Notes: generated by a model from the letters alone, not told the origin. A stretch of 64,000 nucleotides of DNA from Cercis canadensis (GCA_003255065.1 QAOA01001300.1:263308-327307), one strand, 5' to 3'. Shown: positions 33,686 through 47,546, numbered from the stretch's first letter. Numbers and translations are program-made.

Positions 33686-36660
33686 ATAACAATTATAGTT
33701 TTAGTTGGGGAAAGCTTGGATAAAGTATATGGAACAATAACAGGGGAAGCAGAGATGCATATGATTAGGTAGATCATGGAATGGTTCCTGGGTATATGGT
33801 ATAGGAGAATTAGTTTTCTGAGTCCCTTCTTTGTCATTTTCCTGAGGAATAAAGCTTTGGATGTGTTTTTTTTATTTTTCCTTGTACTTATATCTTATGT
33901 ATTATTGTAACGTACTCAGTTCTACCATATATTAGAAAGTTTTGACTAGTTATTGTTGCAATACAGGAACTTGGCCTCTTTATTTCTTTAATTATCTTAT
34001 TATTTTTTTTGGCCATTAAATTATCTTATTCTTAGTTCATGAAAGAAGCAAGTAACACAACATCGATCACAATTTTTTTTTATGTACATCATTATGTCAA
34101 TAACCAAAGAAATTACGACTTGGTCACAGAACAATAACTATTGACAAACAGAAACATGAAAATTTCCATTCATTCTCTTTGTCCATAAAAAATAAGGTTG
34201 ACTATGATTTGAGGCTTTAGGTTTCAGGTTCTTGCTACATGCTGGAAGATACTGTGATCAAGTTTTAGTTGATGGTTTGTTGTTTTAAAATATAACATTT
34301 GCACATGTAAAAATGTTTCAAGTATGCGATTTCTTTATTCTTCCTTTCATTTGTTTTAATATTTTCATATTTTGAATAGGGGCTTTGATCTTTGTGCTTT
34401 AGAGACTCTCAGAAATTTTAGTTGAGGATCTTCTAATATGCAAGAAAATTATTGTAACAAACTGTAACCCCATATGGATTGCTCTCTTTCTCTGTTTTTT
34501 ATGAGGTAAATTGGTGGGCACTTGAGCGTTGCATCCTCACACACCTAAATATTTCGCATGGTCTTGACCAGTAGCCTCAGAATCATTAATGTGTTCTAAT
34601 GTCCCAAAAAAGTTCACATTTTTATGGTATATGGTGATACCAAGGTTGAATTTGTAGACCTCTGCAGACTACCCAAAATTTTCACTTTTATTTGTTGTGA
34701 ATGTAGAGTGTTGGCTGGCGTTATATTTTGAAACTTGTCTTTGTTTCTTTTGATTCTGTTTATGATGTGTTTATATGGGAATCAGACAAAATGGAAACTT
34801 TAAAGCTATAGCTGTTTAGTATTTCTAAGACCAGTCGGCATTTTGATGGAAAAATAACTTTCTAGCAGGGTAGCATAGCAAGAAGTGCTGTGAATTATGC
34901 ATGGGGAAATTACCATGTAAATGCAACGATTAGGTGATTAAGAGAGTCATTTTAAACTCTAGATGGGAAATATGGTAGTTTTTATGGCCTTTCATTGCTT
35001 AAAATGAGTGAGCATAGTAGGATATGGAATTGATGCTTACACGAGTGTATCTATATATATCATCAGAGCTGTATTTTGGGTAAAGCACTTATTCTGCACT
35101 TTAATCCTCCATTTCGAATTTTCTATACTACGCTACCCTAAACAAGAGTGCGGCTACAAGCAAGATGGAAATTTTCAATCCTCTATTTTTGCTGTCACTT
35201 GTTGAATTATGCAGTTTGCTTCTTTGCTATATATGACTACGAATAACAAGTATTCATTAAGACGACATATTATGATTTTTTTGCATCTGATACATCTTTT
35301 GTACCCTGAAAAATGAATAGATTGGAGGCAATAGCTTGCCAAACACACTGTTATTGGTCTAGCTAGGGGTACTCAGTGTAATCTAGAACAAGGTGAACTA
35401 GTGATTGGGAGTTGTAGTTGAAATCGTTTTATGACAGATTTCTTTTGATTTCTTTTCTTCTTGACATGTAGTCATGTAGCTAGGTAATGCTTGGTGCATT
35501 GTGTTTCTCTTTATTATTTAATTATGAGCTATGCCTGATTCAAAGCACATAAACATCTGTTACCTAGATAGTTGGTTTCTTTGAATTTGGTTGGTTATAA
35601 CCCAGAAAGCTTGTTGGCTAGGGAACTTAGAAGTTGGTCATATACCAGTTGTTATCTTCACAACCAGAGTATCAAGTTTTGCTCCTTCTTCATCATTATG
35701 TGATTAGTTTCACCTTTGTATAAATTTTTGCATAACTTCGATGACCTTCTGTGCAGGTAGTTCAAGTAGGAAGCTGACTACTCTATCGACCTTGCAGTAC
35801 TAATACGTATGCTGATTTGATTTGCTTTTGTTTGTCATGTCGAAATTTGAAACTATGAAACTTATGTGATATTCTATCAGGTCTATGATGTCAATATCTG
35901 ACAATTATATAATCAGTGGTGGATTTATGTATAAGGATGTGGGGCATTTTTCCCCACAACATGAAATAATTTTTAATGGCTATATATATTATTTAACAAA
36001 ATTGCTCTCATTAAAAATGTAAAATTGCTCCTATTACTGTAAAATGTGTGGCTTATATGTTGTTAAATATAGATGAATTTTATACCTTTTTCATAAACAA
36101 AATCATGAGCTTCTAAAGAAATTAATTGAGTTTAGTCAAGAACTTAATCAACACCAATTGGTAAGAAGATGTTAAAAAAAGTACTAGCATGTATAATATA
36201 TTATTTATTTTTCTTTAAATGTTTTTCTTATATATAAGTACATATTTTTTTCTTCCATTTGGATTGATCTCCACTGTCCAACCATCAATTTGGAATGATC
36301 TCCAAGTTTTGTTCATTTACTTTGCCAAAAAATAATAATTATGATTAAAGACCTTATTTGTTTGGAAAATCATATGATAAATTGCATCATGGTTTCTTCC
36401 TTCATTGTAAGTAATGGCCTTTCAAAACAATCAAGGGTAATGGGCTTAATATATTTTTTGGTTGCTAAAAAGACCAAATAAATCAAATTAATGCAAGTCC
36501 GAACGCTTAGTCAAGAGTTGTTAGCTTTTTCTTTTTCTTATTTCTCAGAAAAAGACAATTATATTAAGGTAAATTATAGGTTGGAGAAGTAGTATTAAAG
36601 GCAGAGTAGAAGTGGCCATGAATGACAAAGTAAATAAGGGATAATACGGGTGGAATTGGT
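33686..36660. other. Intergenic region
   Basis: The left part is the 3' UTR of the hydrolase gene. The rest has no recognisable protein; the 65-codon frame at 35008-35205 has no domain character. A GGGGCATTTTTCCCC palindrome sits near 35942. Confidence 0.45.
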
Positions 36661-36998
36661 ATGAGAAAACTTTGGATAATGGTAATGGTGGTGATCCTAA
36701 TTATTATGCTGACTAATGAAGTGAAAGGCAATGAGGGTTTCTTCCCCTTTGAGTTGAAATGTCTAATCACCAGAAAAACATTCGTGCAAAGAAGGAACTC
36801 ATTAAAAGAGTTCAAATCTGCTATTCCCATTGCCAAAGGTATTGCTTATTGAAGCATGGACGTGATCCATTTGTATATAAATGCTATGTTGGATGTTGTT
36901 TAAAATGCTTTGATAGAATAATCCTCGAAAAGTTGCCATCCTGGTCGGTTAAGCAGCCAGCAAATACATGTCAAGGTACTCACTCCGATAAAAATTGA
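36661..36998 (+). pseudogene. Thionin-like small cysteine-rich secreted peptide, probably a relic
   Basis: The locus begins with a good signal peptide (MRKLWIMVMVVILIIMLT). Its distal half encodes cysteine clusters with the spacing C-x3-C-x3-C and then C-x3-C-x3-C, the same pattern as the minus-strand gene at 13.8-14.2 kb. The two halves do not share one open frame, so the copy looks broken, with about one break. It resembles plant thionin-like secreted peptides in size and layout; the family is not certain. Confidence 0.5.
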
Positions 36999-38330
36999 TG
37001 ATTTGCAAAAAAATTCTCCAGATATTAGAAGAACTATATATTATCAATTGAGGAAAAAATAATTGATATAGTTATATATAAGAACAAGTACTCTAATAAA
37101 TTTGCGATATACATTAAATTTTTGTACACATATTATTTTTTATTTTTGGGAATGTGAGCCAATGTTTCTTAAGAATCTTCCATTTTCATATTTATGTTTA
37201 GTTCAAATAAAGCTGTTCTAAAAATTTGGGTATCTTTTTTTTAAAAAAACACTCTTATCAATTTTGAGCAAGAAAAAAAAATGAAATTACTTCCTAATGA
37301 GTGTTTATTTTACAAAATTTGTGCCTTCGTTAATTTTTTTTTCTTGATGCTTTGCAACTTTTATTGAGAACTGATTGTAATGAAAAAAATTAATAAAAGA
37401 AAACTAGTCCAATCGTAACAACGCATGAGTATAGACTAAAACAGGGAATTAGTTTCTTGATTTATCTTTTGCCAACTTTTGGTCACTTAACTTCCTATGG
37501 CTGGGTATCAGCAAACATTAATCAGGTATCAATAAACTGAATCGTTCTTTATTACAATCTGAATTTCTTCTGCCCCAAAAGAGAAACTCGGTTGAAGTAA
37601 CATAGATGGAAAAGAAGAGAGTAACATGGCATAGTTATCAACATAAGCACATGCTCATCATATGCAGTCAAATCTAGCTCCTTCAATTCGCTTGTTTTTT
37701 ATGTGCCAGAAATTTGAAGTCCAATAAAATAGAGATACATAGAGGATAAAGGATCAAGCTCCGTTATTAAAATATTTGAACCACAAAGGCATAAGGCGAT
37801 TGGATTATTATCCAATCCCCCGTGAATCTCCACCTAACATAACTTGGCTTGCAAATGATTGTAGACAGCTTCCACTCAAATAATAATTTTTTTTTGTGTG
37901 CAATTTTATCAAGCACCAGAATTGCAATGATTGTGGGCATTCACGGCTATGCTGCCAGCTCTATATCAGAATATATACAAAGGAACGGTTCATGTCACGT
38001 AAGCTTCTTTTGGGTTTATCCTTCTAACACCAATTTATGCTTGAACTCAATCCTCATGCAGCACCCAATTCCTAATGTACAATCTCAACTCCTATCTACT
38101 TGATATGCAGCACATGAACATTAAAGAAAGAAAGAAAAGCCAGAAGAAGAAAAAAAAAAAATATTTAAGAAAGGAATAATGACTACCTTTTAAGTTTTTA
38201 TTTGACAAATAACTTATTACAATCCAGAAATAGTGATAAAAAGAATTCACATGGAGTCATCTTTTAGCAACAAAAATGGATTACATCGAACAGATTCTTG
38301 TAAACTAACTCACTTGTAAATTTCATAACC
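36999..38330. other. Intergenic region
   Basis: AT-rich with no recognisable gene. A perfect 8-bp stem (ATTGGATTATTATCCAAT) lies near 37800. The right end is 3' UTR of the minus-strand glutaredoxin. Confidence 0.45.
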
Positions 38331-41179
38331 TTACTCGTGCTTTTCCTGCTTGTCTGTAATATCTTTAAGCTTTTCCTTCAATTCACCAGTCTACACAAGA
38401 TGGAATGTATCATTAAATAGCAGAGTTGACAATAATAGGTAGAAGTAATAAAGAACAAACTTCGAAGTGAGAATTTACCTGGTGCAAATTGAGAACAATA
38501 TCTGATCCCCCAACGAACTCTCCCTTAATAAAAACTTGTGGAAATGTTGGCCAGTTACTGCATATAAGAACATGGGACTAAGAACACTAGATATCACATA
38601 TAATATTTGCCTTATCCGGTTATATGTCAATTGTTCAACATTTAAAAAGGAGGAAGTAATCAAACTTTAAACTTCGGAGCACCTGTACTTCAGATGCTAC
38701 CATGTTTAAGAATCAACCAGTAAGAGCTCATACGTACGCAAAGACAAAATGAAATCATTTAATATCCTTTTGCATAAGTTGGCATGATTGTGGCACACAT
38801 GTTTAGACAAAGAAAAAGAAAAGAAGAAAAAAAACAAATTTTTATCTTGAAACTGATATTGATGATCTTCAGCTCATTAGGTGGCAAGACACTAAGTCAT
38901 GTCAAATTCACCACCATGACAAACCACCATCTATCATAATTTCTCAATAATCCATTGACTACAATTGCATATGATTTACACTCTTTATACAAAATCATAT
39001 ATAGTATGAAACAAAGAGTAACGAGACCAGCAAGCATGACATTACCTGAAGCCCTTTACAGCGCTTTTCAGTTCAGGATCCTCCAAAATGTTTCTAGCAC
39101 TTATAGGAACATCTGCAATTGCAACATATAGTGATAACTGTAAGCTATAGAAGTTGTCATCAAGTAACACTAATCGATAAAGTAATACTCTGAAACAAGA
39201 TTAGCACCAATAATGAGAAAATTTCCTTCAGAAGTTAGAAGCTTAGCATAAAATGAGTAAAAGCTCATAATGTAGTTAACCATTAGCAAATTCCAGACCC
39301 ATGGACTTCTCTTTATTCTTCCTTCCTTCAGAGTTGTAATTTAAACTTCATTTGTAATTATCCTTTCATGATGGTATAGATAAATTGAAATAGCAAGGAT
39401 AAAACTCCTAAACTGATGATGTCCCACATAATTATAACTTAAAACTGCATAAAAATGCCAATAATTTAAATTATGGCTCTCTAGTATGTAGAATACTATA
39501 AGTCATTTCTTCTATGGTCATCCAGTTACACCAGAAAATCATAAGTCATTTCTTATATTTAGCCATCCAGTCACACCATAAAGTTGGTACACCATTTATA
39601 TGGCTTTGACTAAAGAATCATAGCATGGGCTGATGGTTCCCTTTTTTTTTCAATGCTAGTAGTCCAATAATAAGATAGATCTGACTCTTTACATAAGAAC
39701 AGGGGAAAATGAAGAAAATAAATATCAGACTGTCATATGAAAGTGACAACATGAAGTAAAGCATGTTGATTTCATATGCAACAATAATTCTCTTATTCTC
39801 TTTGGCATGAAAAGAACTGCAGAATTGATTTTTACAACAGTATAAAGCAGTAGCGTAAGCATTTATCAAAGCCAAACAACTAGCTTCAGCAAATGCAGAG
39901 ACTCAGACACAACTGTACATTCACCATTTCACATATAGAAAAGAAACACATAATAAATAAACAAATACACAATAGTTGAGTAGGGGAGGGAAACTTCCTT
40001 AATGGTTATCAATTCAACCATAGAACTTCTTAAACCAGGTATCCCGATGAAGTGTCTTGAAAAACTAGATAGGAGCATAATTTTGGATCAAAGGAAAACC
40101 TTTCACCTCAGAAGAGACAAGTTCCAAACATGTATATGTGTGTATACATAAGGATGTAGCATATTTTTTAGACTTTTAGCACTTACCATATTGTTTTAAA
40201 ACTTTAACTGCAAGTGAACTAAATCCACATTGTGGAAAATCAGGGACACCTTTCATGTAAATCATAACAGGATTATCCTTGACATCCTGCACACAAGTAA
40301 GACAGTGATCATAACAAGAAATTCATGACTTAATTTACATATAGAAGACTAACTTGAAATAGAATTACCTGCTCTACCACATCTGCCAAAGATACGCTAG
40401 CACTCTCAAGCTTATTAGTTGGCTTGAAGTCATCATGTGTGTCAGGATCATTTGACACAGTAGTCGAGTATCTCGTTCCATAATGGTAAAACGATCCAGT
40501 TAGCTGCCAACATATTAAAGCAAGACCATCAGAAAAGGAAATTGCGCCTCACTGAACAAAAGGATTAATTAAATTGTAGCCTTAATTAATAGAATAGGGA
40601 AACGTTAAATTAACTAGAGTAAAATGTGTACTGTCACTGCAAGAAGGAGAGCAAATAAAAGGACCAGAATTTAAATCATTAAAAGTGACAGTGAACACAA
40701 CGAGAATAAAACACAGAATGTGTTTCTCGTATCCCCAGAACTCTACATGACATGAATTTTTTAAAAAGTCTGCAAATTCAATACTCATTCGATAGCTGCC
40801 CTTCAAATAATTAATCAATTTTAAACCTAAGCATCAGCTGATTCAGCCGAGAAGAAAGCAAAGCAATTTCCTGGTTCTTACATAGCCAACTTCAGTTATT
40901 CAACACTGAAATGAACAAATTCCAACTTGACTATGAAAGCAATCCGATTATGTTTAGCCAAGATGGATTGAAAATACAAGGGAGAAAATGGCAAAATAAA
41001 CGATATAAATTAGCGTTAATTCCAGAAAGCACACAAATTTATATTGTCACATAAAAGGGTACAGTAGTTTTGTTGGCAACGATGTGCTGGGATCTTACAG
41101 GTCTGCTTGAAGAACGAGCTGCATGAAGGCCTGCGATTCCCTTCAAGTTCAAGAGAATGTTTGATAATGACTTCGCCAT
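38331..41179 (-). CDS. GRXS15: Monothiol glutaredoxin S15, mitochondrial
   Basis: Six exons on the minus strand: 41179-41099, 40503-40369, 40286-40187, 39112-39046, 38557-38479 and 38390-38331. They close in frame at 173 residues. The protein transfers iron-sulfur clusters in the mitochondrial matrix. The N-terminus ([20 protein letters not shown]) is a basic, acid-free presequence. The monothiol active site CGFS is at Cys92 within [20 protein letters not shown]. The glutathione-binding blocks [19 protein letters not shown] and [15 protein letters not shown] follow, and the tail is DKQEKHE. Length and single-domain layout match class II mitochondrial glutaredoxins rather than the multi-domain cytosolic ones. 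It is divergent from the WD40 gene, with start codons 673 bp apart. Intron 3 (about 1.07 kb) carries a small tandem repeat. Confidence 0.95.
39498..39583. repeat. Imperfect tandem repeat, 2 x 43 bp
   Basis: Both copies open ATAAGTCATTTCTT and contain CCATCCAGTCACACCA or a near match (TCATCCAGTTACACCA). The pair lies in glutaredoxin intron 3. Confidence 0.8.
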
Positions 41180-41851
41180 TTTCGTCCCTTTTTAATGAAC
41201 TCTACTTGAGCAGCTAAGGAAGAAGACACGGCAAATAACAACTGAGAGTCGCGTTGAGAGTTCAGACTTTAGACCTCGAATCTGAATTTGGTGAACTCTG
41301 TCTGAACTCGTCCTGTGTATGCCAGACTCACCTCTTGTTTTTGATTTTGTTTTTAAAGCAAGCAGCCAAGCAGTAGTGTATATTTGTGCAAAGTCAAAAA
41401 TGCCCCCATCTAATCTTTTGTTGCCTAAAACCAAAAGCCCAAAACCGGTTAACGCGATAAACCCAAAACCCTTTTCTTCCCCAACCTTCCGCAGCTCGCT
41501 GCAACGGGGAGCTCAAAGACGCCGTCAATAGCAGTTCCATTATTGGTTCCCCTTCTTTGAATTTTTTTTTTAAGTGAGGCAAGCTTTTGTTCTTCCCTTT
41601 ACCTTTCTCTTCTTTCTCTCCGTTTTCCTTCAAATCCTTTTCTTCTTCTTCTTCATCTTTCTGTTTTTCTCCTTCTTACAACAACCCTTTTGGATTTTGC
41701 ATTTGTATGATTACCGTTGTTTGATAATGTTGATTTGTAATTATAAATTATAATTTTTTTATTTAGTCACCAATACGCTCTAATATTCCTTTTGTTTCTG
41801 TTGTTAAGCTCGCTTTTTTCAAGTTTTCTGCTTGGAAGAAGGCTAGCTGAG
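41180..41851. promoter_or_regulatory. Shared intergenic region of divergent GRXS15 and WDR43
   Basis: The two divergently transcribed genes are separated by 672 bp. It contains GCCCA motifs (AAAGCCCAAAACC at about 41433), which resemble the site II elements of plant housekeeping and mitochondrial-protein genes, and a CT-rich run with TTCTTCTTCTTCTTC near 41640. Use as a bidirectional promoter is inferred from position. Confidence 0.45.
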
Positions 41852-44800
41852 ATGTCGACAGAGAAAGTGAAGAAACCTCTTCTCACGGCTTTCACTCCTA
41901 ATGGAAACTACCTGGCAATCTTGTCCCCTAGTGGCACTGCCAAAGTAAATTCACCCTTTTCTCCCCTCTCTATGTTTCATTGGTTCCACCTAAAAAAGTG
42001 AAAATTTTCTCCTTCGTTTCATATATTATTTTTTTTCCTGAGAATTGAAGAGAAGTTCTTCAATGAGCATAATTAAAATAGCATTTTTCCATTATTTTTC
42101 TTGTGGACATTTATAGCTTATTTCTTCCCTATGATCTTTTCTCTACTGTCCTCATGAAGTTAATTTTGGAAAATTCATCTCATAATTTGCAGATTTGGAA
42201 CACAAACAGTGGAGATTTATTAGCAGAGTGGAAGCCATCAGATGGAGATTCTAATATTCATTATTCTTGTATAGCATGTAGTTTTGTCGGAAAAAAGGTA
42301 GTTGAGGCCTTGCGTAAAAACTTTTGATTGCTTAGGCATTTTGACGTTAGAAAGTTGTCTGCATGCTTTTCTGATCGACTCAACTTTGTTCATTTAGCGT
42401 AGAAAAGAACAGGATACTTGCATATTAGCTCTTGGCGCAGCTGATGGGAACATTTTGGCTGTTGATGTTTTTGCTGGTGAGAGGAAGTGGACAGCTAGCC
42501 ATTCTAGGTATTGTAATCGCTTCTACTATCACAAAATCTCAAAACTTAGTTATTTGTTTGATTGTTAATGGTACTGGGGCAGAAATTACACTTGTGCATG
42601 TAGACTCTATCCTATGCTTTCCCAGTTCCAATCAAAATATTTCTCTCCATGTTGATAATGTTTGTGGTGATAAGTTAAAATACTGGACAGTTTAGTCTGG
42701 TTTAACTAATAAACAAGGAACATCTAAATTAGAGGTTTTTAATGGTTTGTACAATGCATATGACCAGTATCAATGATTTTTATAATGGTGTCATTCTCTG
42801 AATTGATTGTGATTTGTGAGAGTAGTTCACTTTGCATAGGCCTGATTTAATTGATTCAAATCTCAATACCATATAAGTTAAAGTTTGTTTCCTTTATATC
42901 TTTACAAGACAGCATTTATATTTTGATATTATGAGAATTATAATTACCGGGATAATATGCTTTTCTTGTCATCATACAGTGGAGTTGGGGGGCTTTCATT
43001 TGCAAACAAAGGACTTGTTCTTCGTATTGTTGGACTTAATGGAATAGCATCTGAATTTAACGCAGAAACTGGAAAGCTTTTAAAAGAGTTCAAAGCCTCC
43101 AAAAAGCCTGTCTCTTATCTGGCTTTCTCAGATGGTGAGTAATTAAAACATCTTGAGCTTGATGCATCATAAACTTATATCACTTTATTTGACACACTGC
43201 CATGTTACTTACTTGCCAGATGAGAAATATGTAGCTATAGTTGGCCCTAAACTGCGGGTTATAAGCTGGGAAGATGGAAAAGAGGTTTTGAAGTCCCCTG
43301 ATGATTTGGTAAGCTACATATGCAAATCTTGGATGTGGATATTTATCTTTGCAAGATCAATGATTTTCAGATTTTACTCTTTTTTTTTTTAACAGGGTAA
43401 TGTGCAGTTTGTTTCTATATCCAATGATGCTAAAGCTTTAGTTACATCAGAATTTGGGGGTAAACATATTCAAGTTTGGAGTTGTGATATAAATTCTGGA
43501 AACATGAGAAGTGGTCCTACTCTTTCCATGCGGCATCCTCCATTAGTTTTAGAGTGCCACCATGGTTTCAATGAAGATAATTTAACAGTTTTAGCAGTTT
43601 CGGGTTCGGGTGCAGCTTATGTCTGGAATTTGAAGACCTCCTCGGCAGAGGAGACAAAGCCAACAAAAATTACAGTTAAGACAAAGAAAGTTGTAACTGA
43701 TCAGCAAAACAGTAAAAGTTCAAAGAAGAATCGTACTTCCATTATTGCATCCAGATTACAACCTTCAGCAGAGAAACAGATGGCAGCCCTTGTAACTTAT
43801 GGGTCTATAAATCATCCACAGTTTAGTATTTTAGATATAAGCAATTCAGGGGAGGATATTATCTTAAATTCTGCTGATGGGACCAAAACTGCTCAAGAGC
43901 ATGAATCTGTAAAAGGTTGAATTACTCTTATGTTATAAGTTCTTTCTTCTTGTGCCTGTTTTTTTGCCTTGTTTGCAGTAAATATATGGTGTATTATGCT
44001 CAAGTATTACATGGTTGACAAGCTCATGCATTTCCATGTGAAAAAAAAAATGCTAAGAACTTTCAGCTGGGCTGTTTCTGTTTTTACTTCAAATGCTTGT
44101 CTGTTACAATTTCTCTAAACGTGTCAAATGCCTACTTAGGTCTCTCTGACTTGGAACCAGAAGCAGCAGTGCCAATTGAAAGCAAAAAGGCAAGGAAGAG
44201 ACAAGCATCATCTGAACTTGATCTTCCAACCACAGCAGACGAGATGGATTTTGGTAAGAATTGTAATATGTTAGTCATTATGAAATACTCCCTTCTCCAC
44301 TAAAATTCATGATGTGTTCTGAAAACTTATCTGAATCATTTCAATCATTTTTTTGTTGTTTCCCAGCTGTTGCATGATGTCATGTGACTTCCAACTTCTT
44401 GCTTATGTCTTCCATTAAAATTGGGGTACAGTGTGTGCTCATCTGTTTTTGTCAAATTATCGAAGATATCTTTACCATGGCCATATAATTGGTATGAAAA
44501 ACTTCTGAGCTCACAGTAGTTCCTATATTCTGTTGAAATCTGAGAGCTCCTAAGTTTTAAACAAACCAAGTCATAAAATTAGGTACTTCTATTTCTTTCA
44601 AATTTTTGCTCAGTCAGGTCTAACCCACAGCTATCTGATGTCTCATGCGGTTTCTGCCTTGTTTCTCTTATGCATTGTCATATGAATTGTTTGCTATCAT
44701 CTAAACAATCCATTTTAGTTCTGTTGGATGTTGATCGTTGTGAAATCACAACTACCTTGGCATGATTGCTACCATCTGACCTTTTTCTGAAAACTGTGCA

Positions 44801-46658
44801 TTTTAGATGAAGGATTAAGATTTCTTCTCATATTACTTCTATTGGATGTAGGTCATGGTGAGGTTGCAGATGCGGTCCTTCTTGATAATGACTTGCATGA
44901 GCCAACAATGGGGGAGAAACTTGCTAGTCTCAATTTGCTAGATGAGAATAAAGCAAAGAGTGATAAGGAGCAAGAATCTTCTATCCTAGCAAAGCCTCCA
45001 AGTGCAGACTCCGTACATGTGTTGCTGAAGCAAGCATTACATGCTGATGATCGCACCCTCCTTCTAGATTGCTTGTACACGCAGGATGAGAAGGTTTGTT
45101 TTTGGGTTCTCCTTTTGTACTTAAAACTATATGTTAGATTTGATAAATTACTTACTTCCCTTGTCTCTTTAACAAAGATATGCATGATACATTTTGCAGG
45201 TTATTACTAAGTCAATTTCACAGTTAAACCCATCCAATGTCCTCAAACTTCTACACTGTCTCATATCCATTATTCAGTCCAGGTGAAACATCATGTTGAT
45301 AATTGGGTCATTCATGTTCAATGAATTCAGTTGTGTTCCTGTTGAACTTTCACCTTGTATGGTAGTAATTCTTAATGTATATACTATATACTTCTGTTAA
45401 TGCATGATTGGCCTCATTTTTACTTATGAAGTTTTTACTGTCTGTAGAAAAATATTTCAGACTTTCTGAATTGTCTGGGGTGAGACTCTTATTCCCAAAA
45501 TTTAAAGGCTATATTGGTTTGTTTTGAACATGTTCATTTAAAATGTCTTTTCTTTAGCAAATGTTTCTAAACCCAATTAATCAAGATCTCATATATGCTA
45601 TTGGGATCTGTGATCTGCCTGCCTAATTTTTGGTTTTTGTGTGCCCCCACAAACTGATGATGCTGTTTTTCTTGGTTTTGTAGTTTTTTGCTTTATAGTG
45701 TTCAAGAAACTCTTAACACTAGTCTTTTTACTTCTTTCTTGTTTTTAGGGGTGCAATTTTGGCATGTGCTCTTCCATGGCTGAAGTGTCTACTTCTACAG
45801 CATGCAAGTGGAATAATGTCCCAGGAATCTTCATTACGAGCTTTGAACTCTTTGTATCAGGTCAGAGCAGGTTATATAGTCATGACTTATTTTGGAAATA
45901 CTTAAAATTTTCCACTTATGATGATGCTCAACATGTGCCTGCTGAGATATCATTTTCAAATATTTCTCACGACTTGCTGTCCTTTTAAGAAGCTTCTGTG
46001 TAAATGCAACAAAAACTCTTACCTGCATCCGCTACAATATGGAAAGGCATCTGTAATGGTATTTCAACGAGTCAGTGGGATTGTCGTTAGGATCTCAACA
46101 ATCCACTTAATCTGAGGCGCACACAAGTTTGTTTAAAAAGATCGCTTATTTCATTTTGCTGTGTTTGTGATATGTGCATTTTATGCTGCACAAACTGGGT
46201 TCTTTCTGTACAAAATTGATTATAGAAGTATGGAATGCATGTAAAAAGATCTTTAATACTTGATCGTATTTGCACCCATAGTATTCTTCATTGAATCTGT
46301 TGTTTTGTGCAGTTGATTGAGTCAAGAGTCTCCACTTTTAAATCTGCCATTCAACTGTCAAGTTGCTTAGACATCCTTTACACAAGGGTAAGCATTTTTC
46401 TGCTGTTGAGTATGATATGTGGTAAGAAAATTTGATGTCATCTTGTACTTTCTCAATGTTCCTTCTGGACAGGTTATTGACGAGGAGGCATATGAAGGTC
46501 AAACAGTGCCAGTTATCTATGAGGACAAAGATGATAGTGAAGAAGAATCTGAGGACGCTATGGAAACTGACCAAGATAGCCAAGATGAAAAGCAACCAGA
46601 CCAAGAATTTGATGGTGATAGTGACATTGAAGGCAGTGATGATATGACGAGCGAGTGA
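41852..46658 (+). CDS. WD40 ribosome-biogenesis protein WDR43/UTP5
   Basis: Twelve exons: 41852-41944, 42193-42297, 42398-42507, 42980-43134, 43220-43308, 43396-43915, 44140-44253, 44852-45093, 45200-45282, 45749-45860, 46313-46387 and 46473-46658, giving 627 residues. WDR43/UTP5 is a t-UTP component of the nucleolar small-subunit processome, needed for pre-rRNA transcription and processing. WD40-like repeats fill roughly the first 290 residues (LTAFTPNGNYLAILSPSGTA, WNTNSGDLLAEW, VSYLAFSDDEKYVAIVG, HIQVWSCD, AAYVWNLK). A basic linker (KSSKKNRTS, SKKARKRQA) follows, then a Utp12 helical domain from about residue 445 (VHVLLKQALHADDRTLLLDC, NPSNVLKLLHCLISIIQSR). The C-terminal 60 residues are strongly acidic (DKDDSEEESEDAMETDQDSQ), as in many nucleolar proteins. 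No lesion was seen. Confidence 0.93.
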
Positions 46659-47546
46659 TATGGTGGACCTTTCTCTTCATTACTGCAAAAATTTCATAGC
46701 ATGTAGTCCCAGCTCTAATTGGGTATGAGAAAAATGGTCTTGATGTATCAATTTCATTGTGATGTGTTAGTAAAGAGGGCTCCTAGTGTATGGGGTGGCA
46801 GTTGTAGTTATACTTATAAGAAGGCACTTGTTTGATTACCCTTCTGCTTCATCCCAGTTTTGAAAATTTTGACTGTGTCCTGCTTTAACCGTCAAATTAA
46901 TCCAAGAATTTTTATTTTTCACTATTGATTACGGATTTAAGCTTATGTTGTTAGAGAACGTCTTTCTTTAGAATTTATAACAGATGAAAAATATTCCAAG
47001 ATGAACCTACTGAGTGGAGCTGTTGCATGTTTCCTCAGAATTGGAGGCTTTCTAACTACTACCATCGAAATAAAAATCTGTTTTAGCAACTCTTTGCAGC
47101 GTTGAGGCTCTTTATGGTTTGCCAAGCCGTACAGTCTGATTTATTTATTTTTTTCTTAAGCATTTTAATCACAAATTTAGTTATAGCTAAATCAGAAAAC
47201 TAAATCATTTTTTATGAAGAGTCAACAAATTGTAAAGTAATGTGTTCCTGAAAATGAAACTTGTCCAGCAATATTCCTCAAACCATACTTGCTTATAACA
47301 GCAGAAGATATTAAATTAGAATTGGATTTCACTGAGTTTTAGTTGATAAAAGTACAACATAAAATAACATAGTTCCACATGAATGTGTAAGGTGTAGACT
47401 AGATAATAGTAGATTCCCTCTAGAGAAGTATATAAGAGGGAAGCACAGCAAAGTCAAAAACATGATGAGTAAGAAAGAGAAATTAGAGGGAAAAACAAAA
47501 AAGACATGAAGATGGAATATGTTTTATTTGAAATTTAAGCAAGTGG
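46659..47546. other. 3' flanks of converging WDR43 and LEA genes
   Basis: Convergent 3' UTR sequence and AT-rich spacer. No other gene was recognised. Confidence 0.45.

Noticed and set aside
35935-36090. GGGGCATTTTTCCCC palindrome and flanking sequence, resembling scraps common in plant transposons
   Set aside because: No terminal repeats or target duplication could be found, so no element can be bounded.
34000-36500. Possible spliced non-coding transcript with donor- and acceptor-like sites
   Set aside because: GT and pyrimidine-AG combinations are abundant in AT-rich DNA, and without transcript data no exon can be supported.
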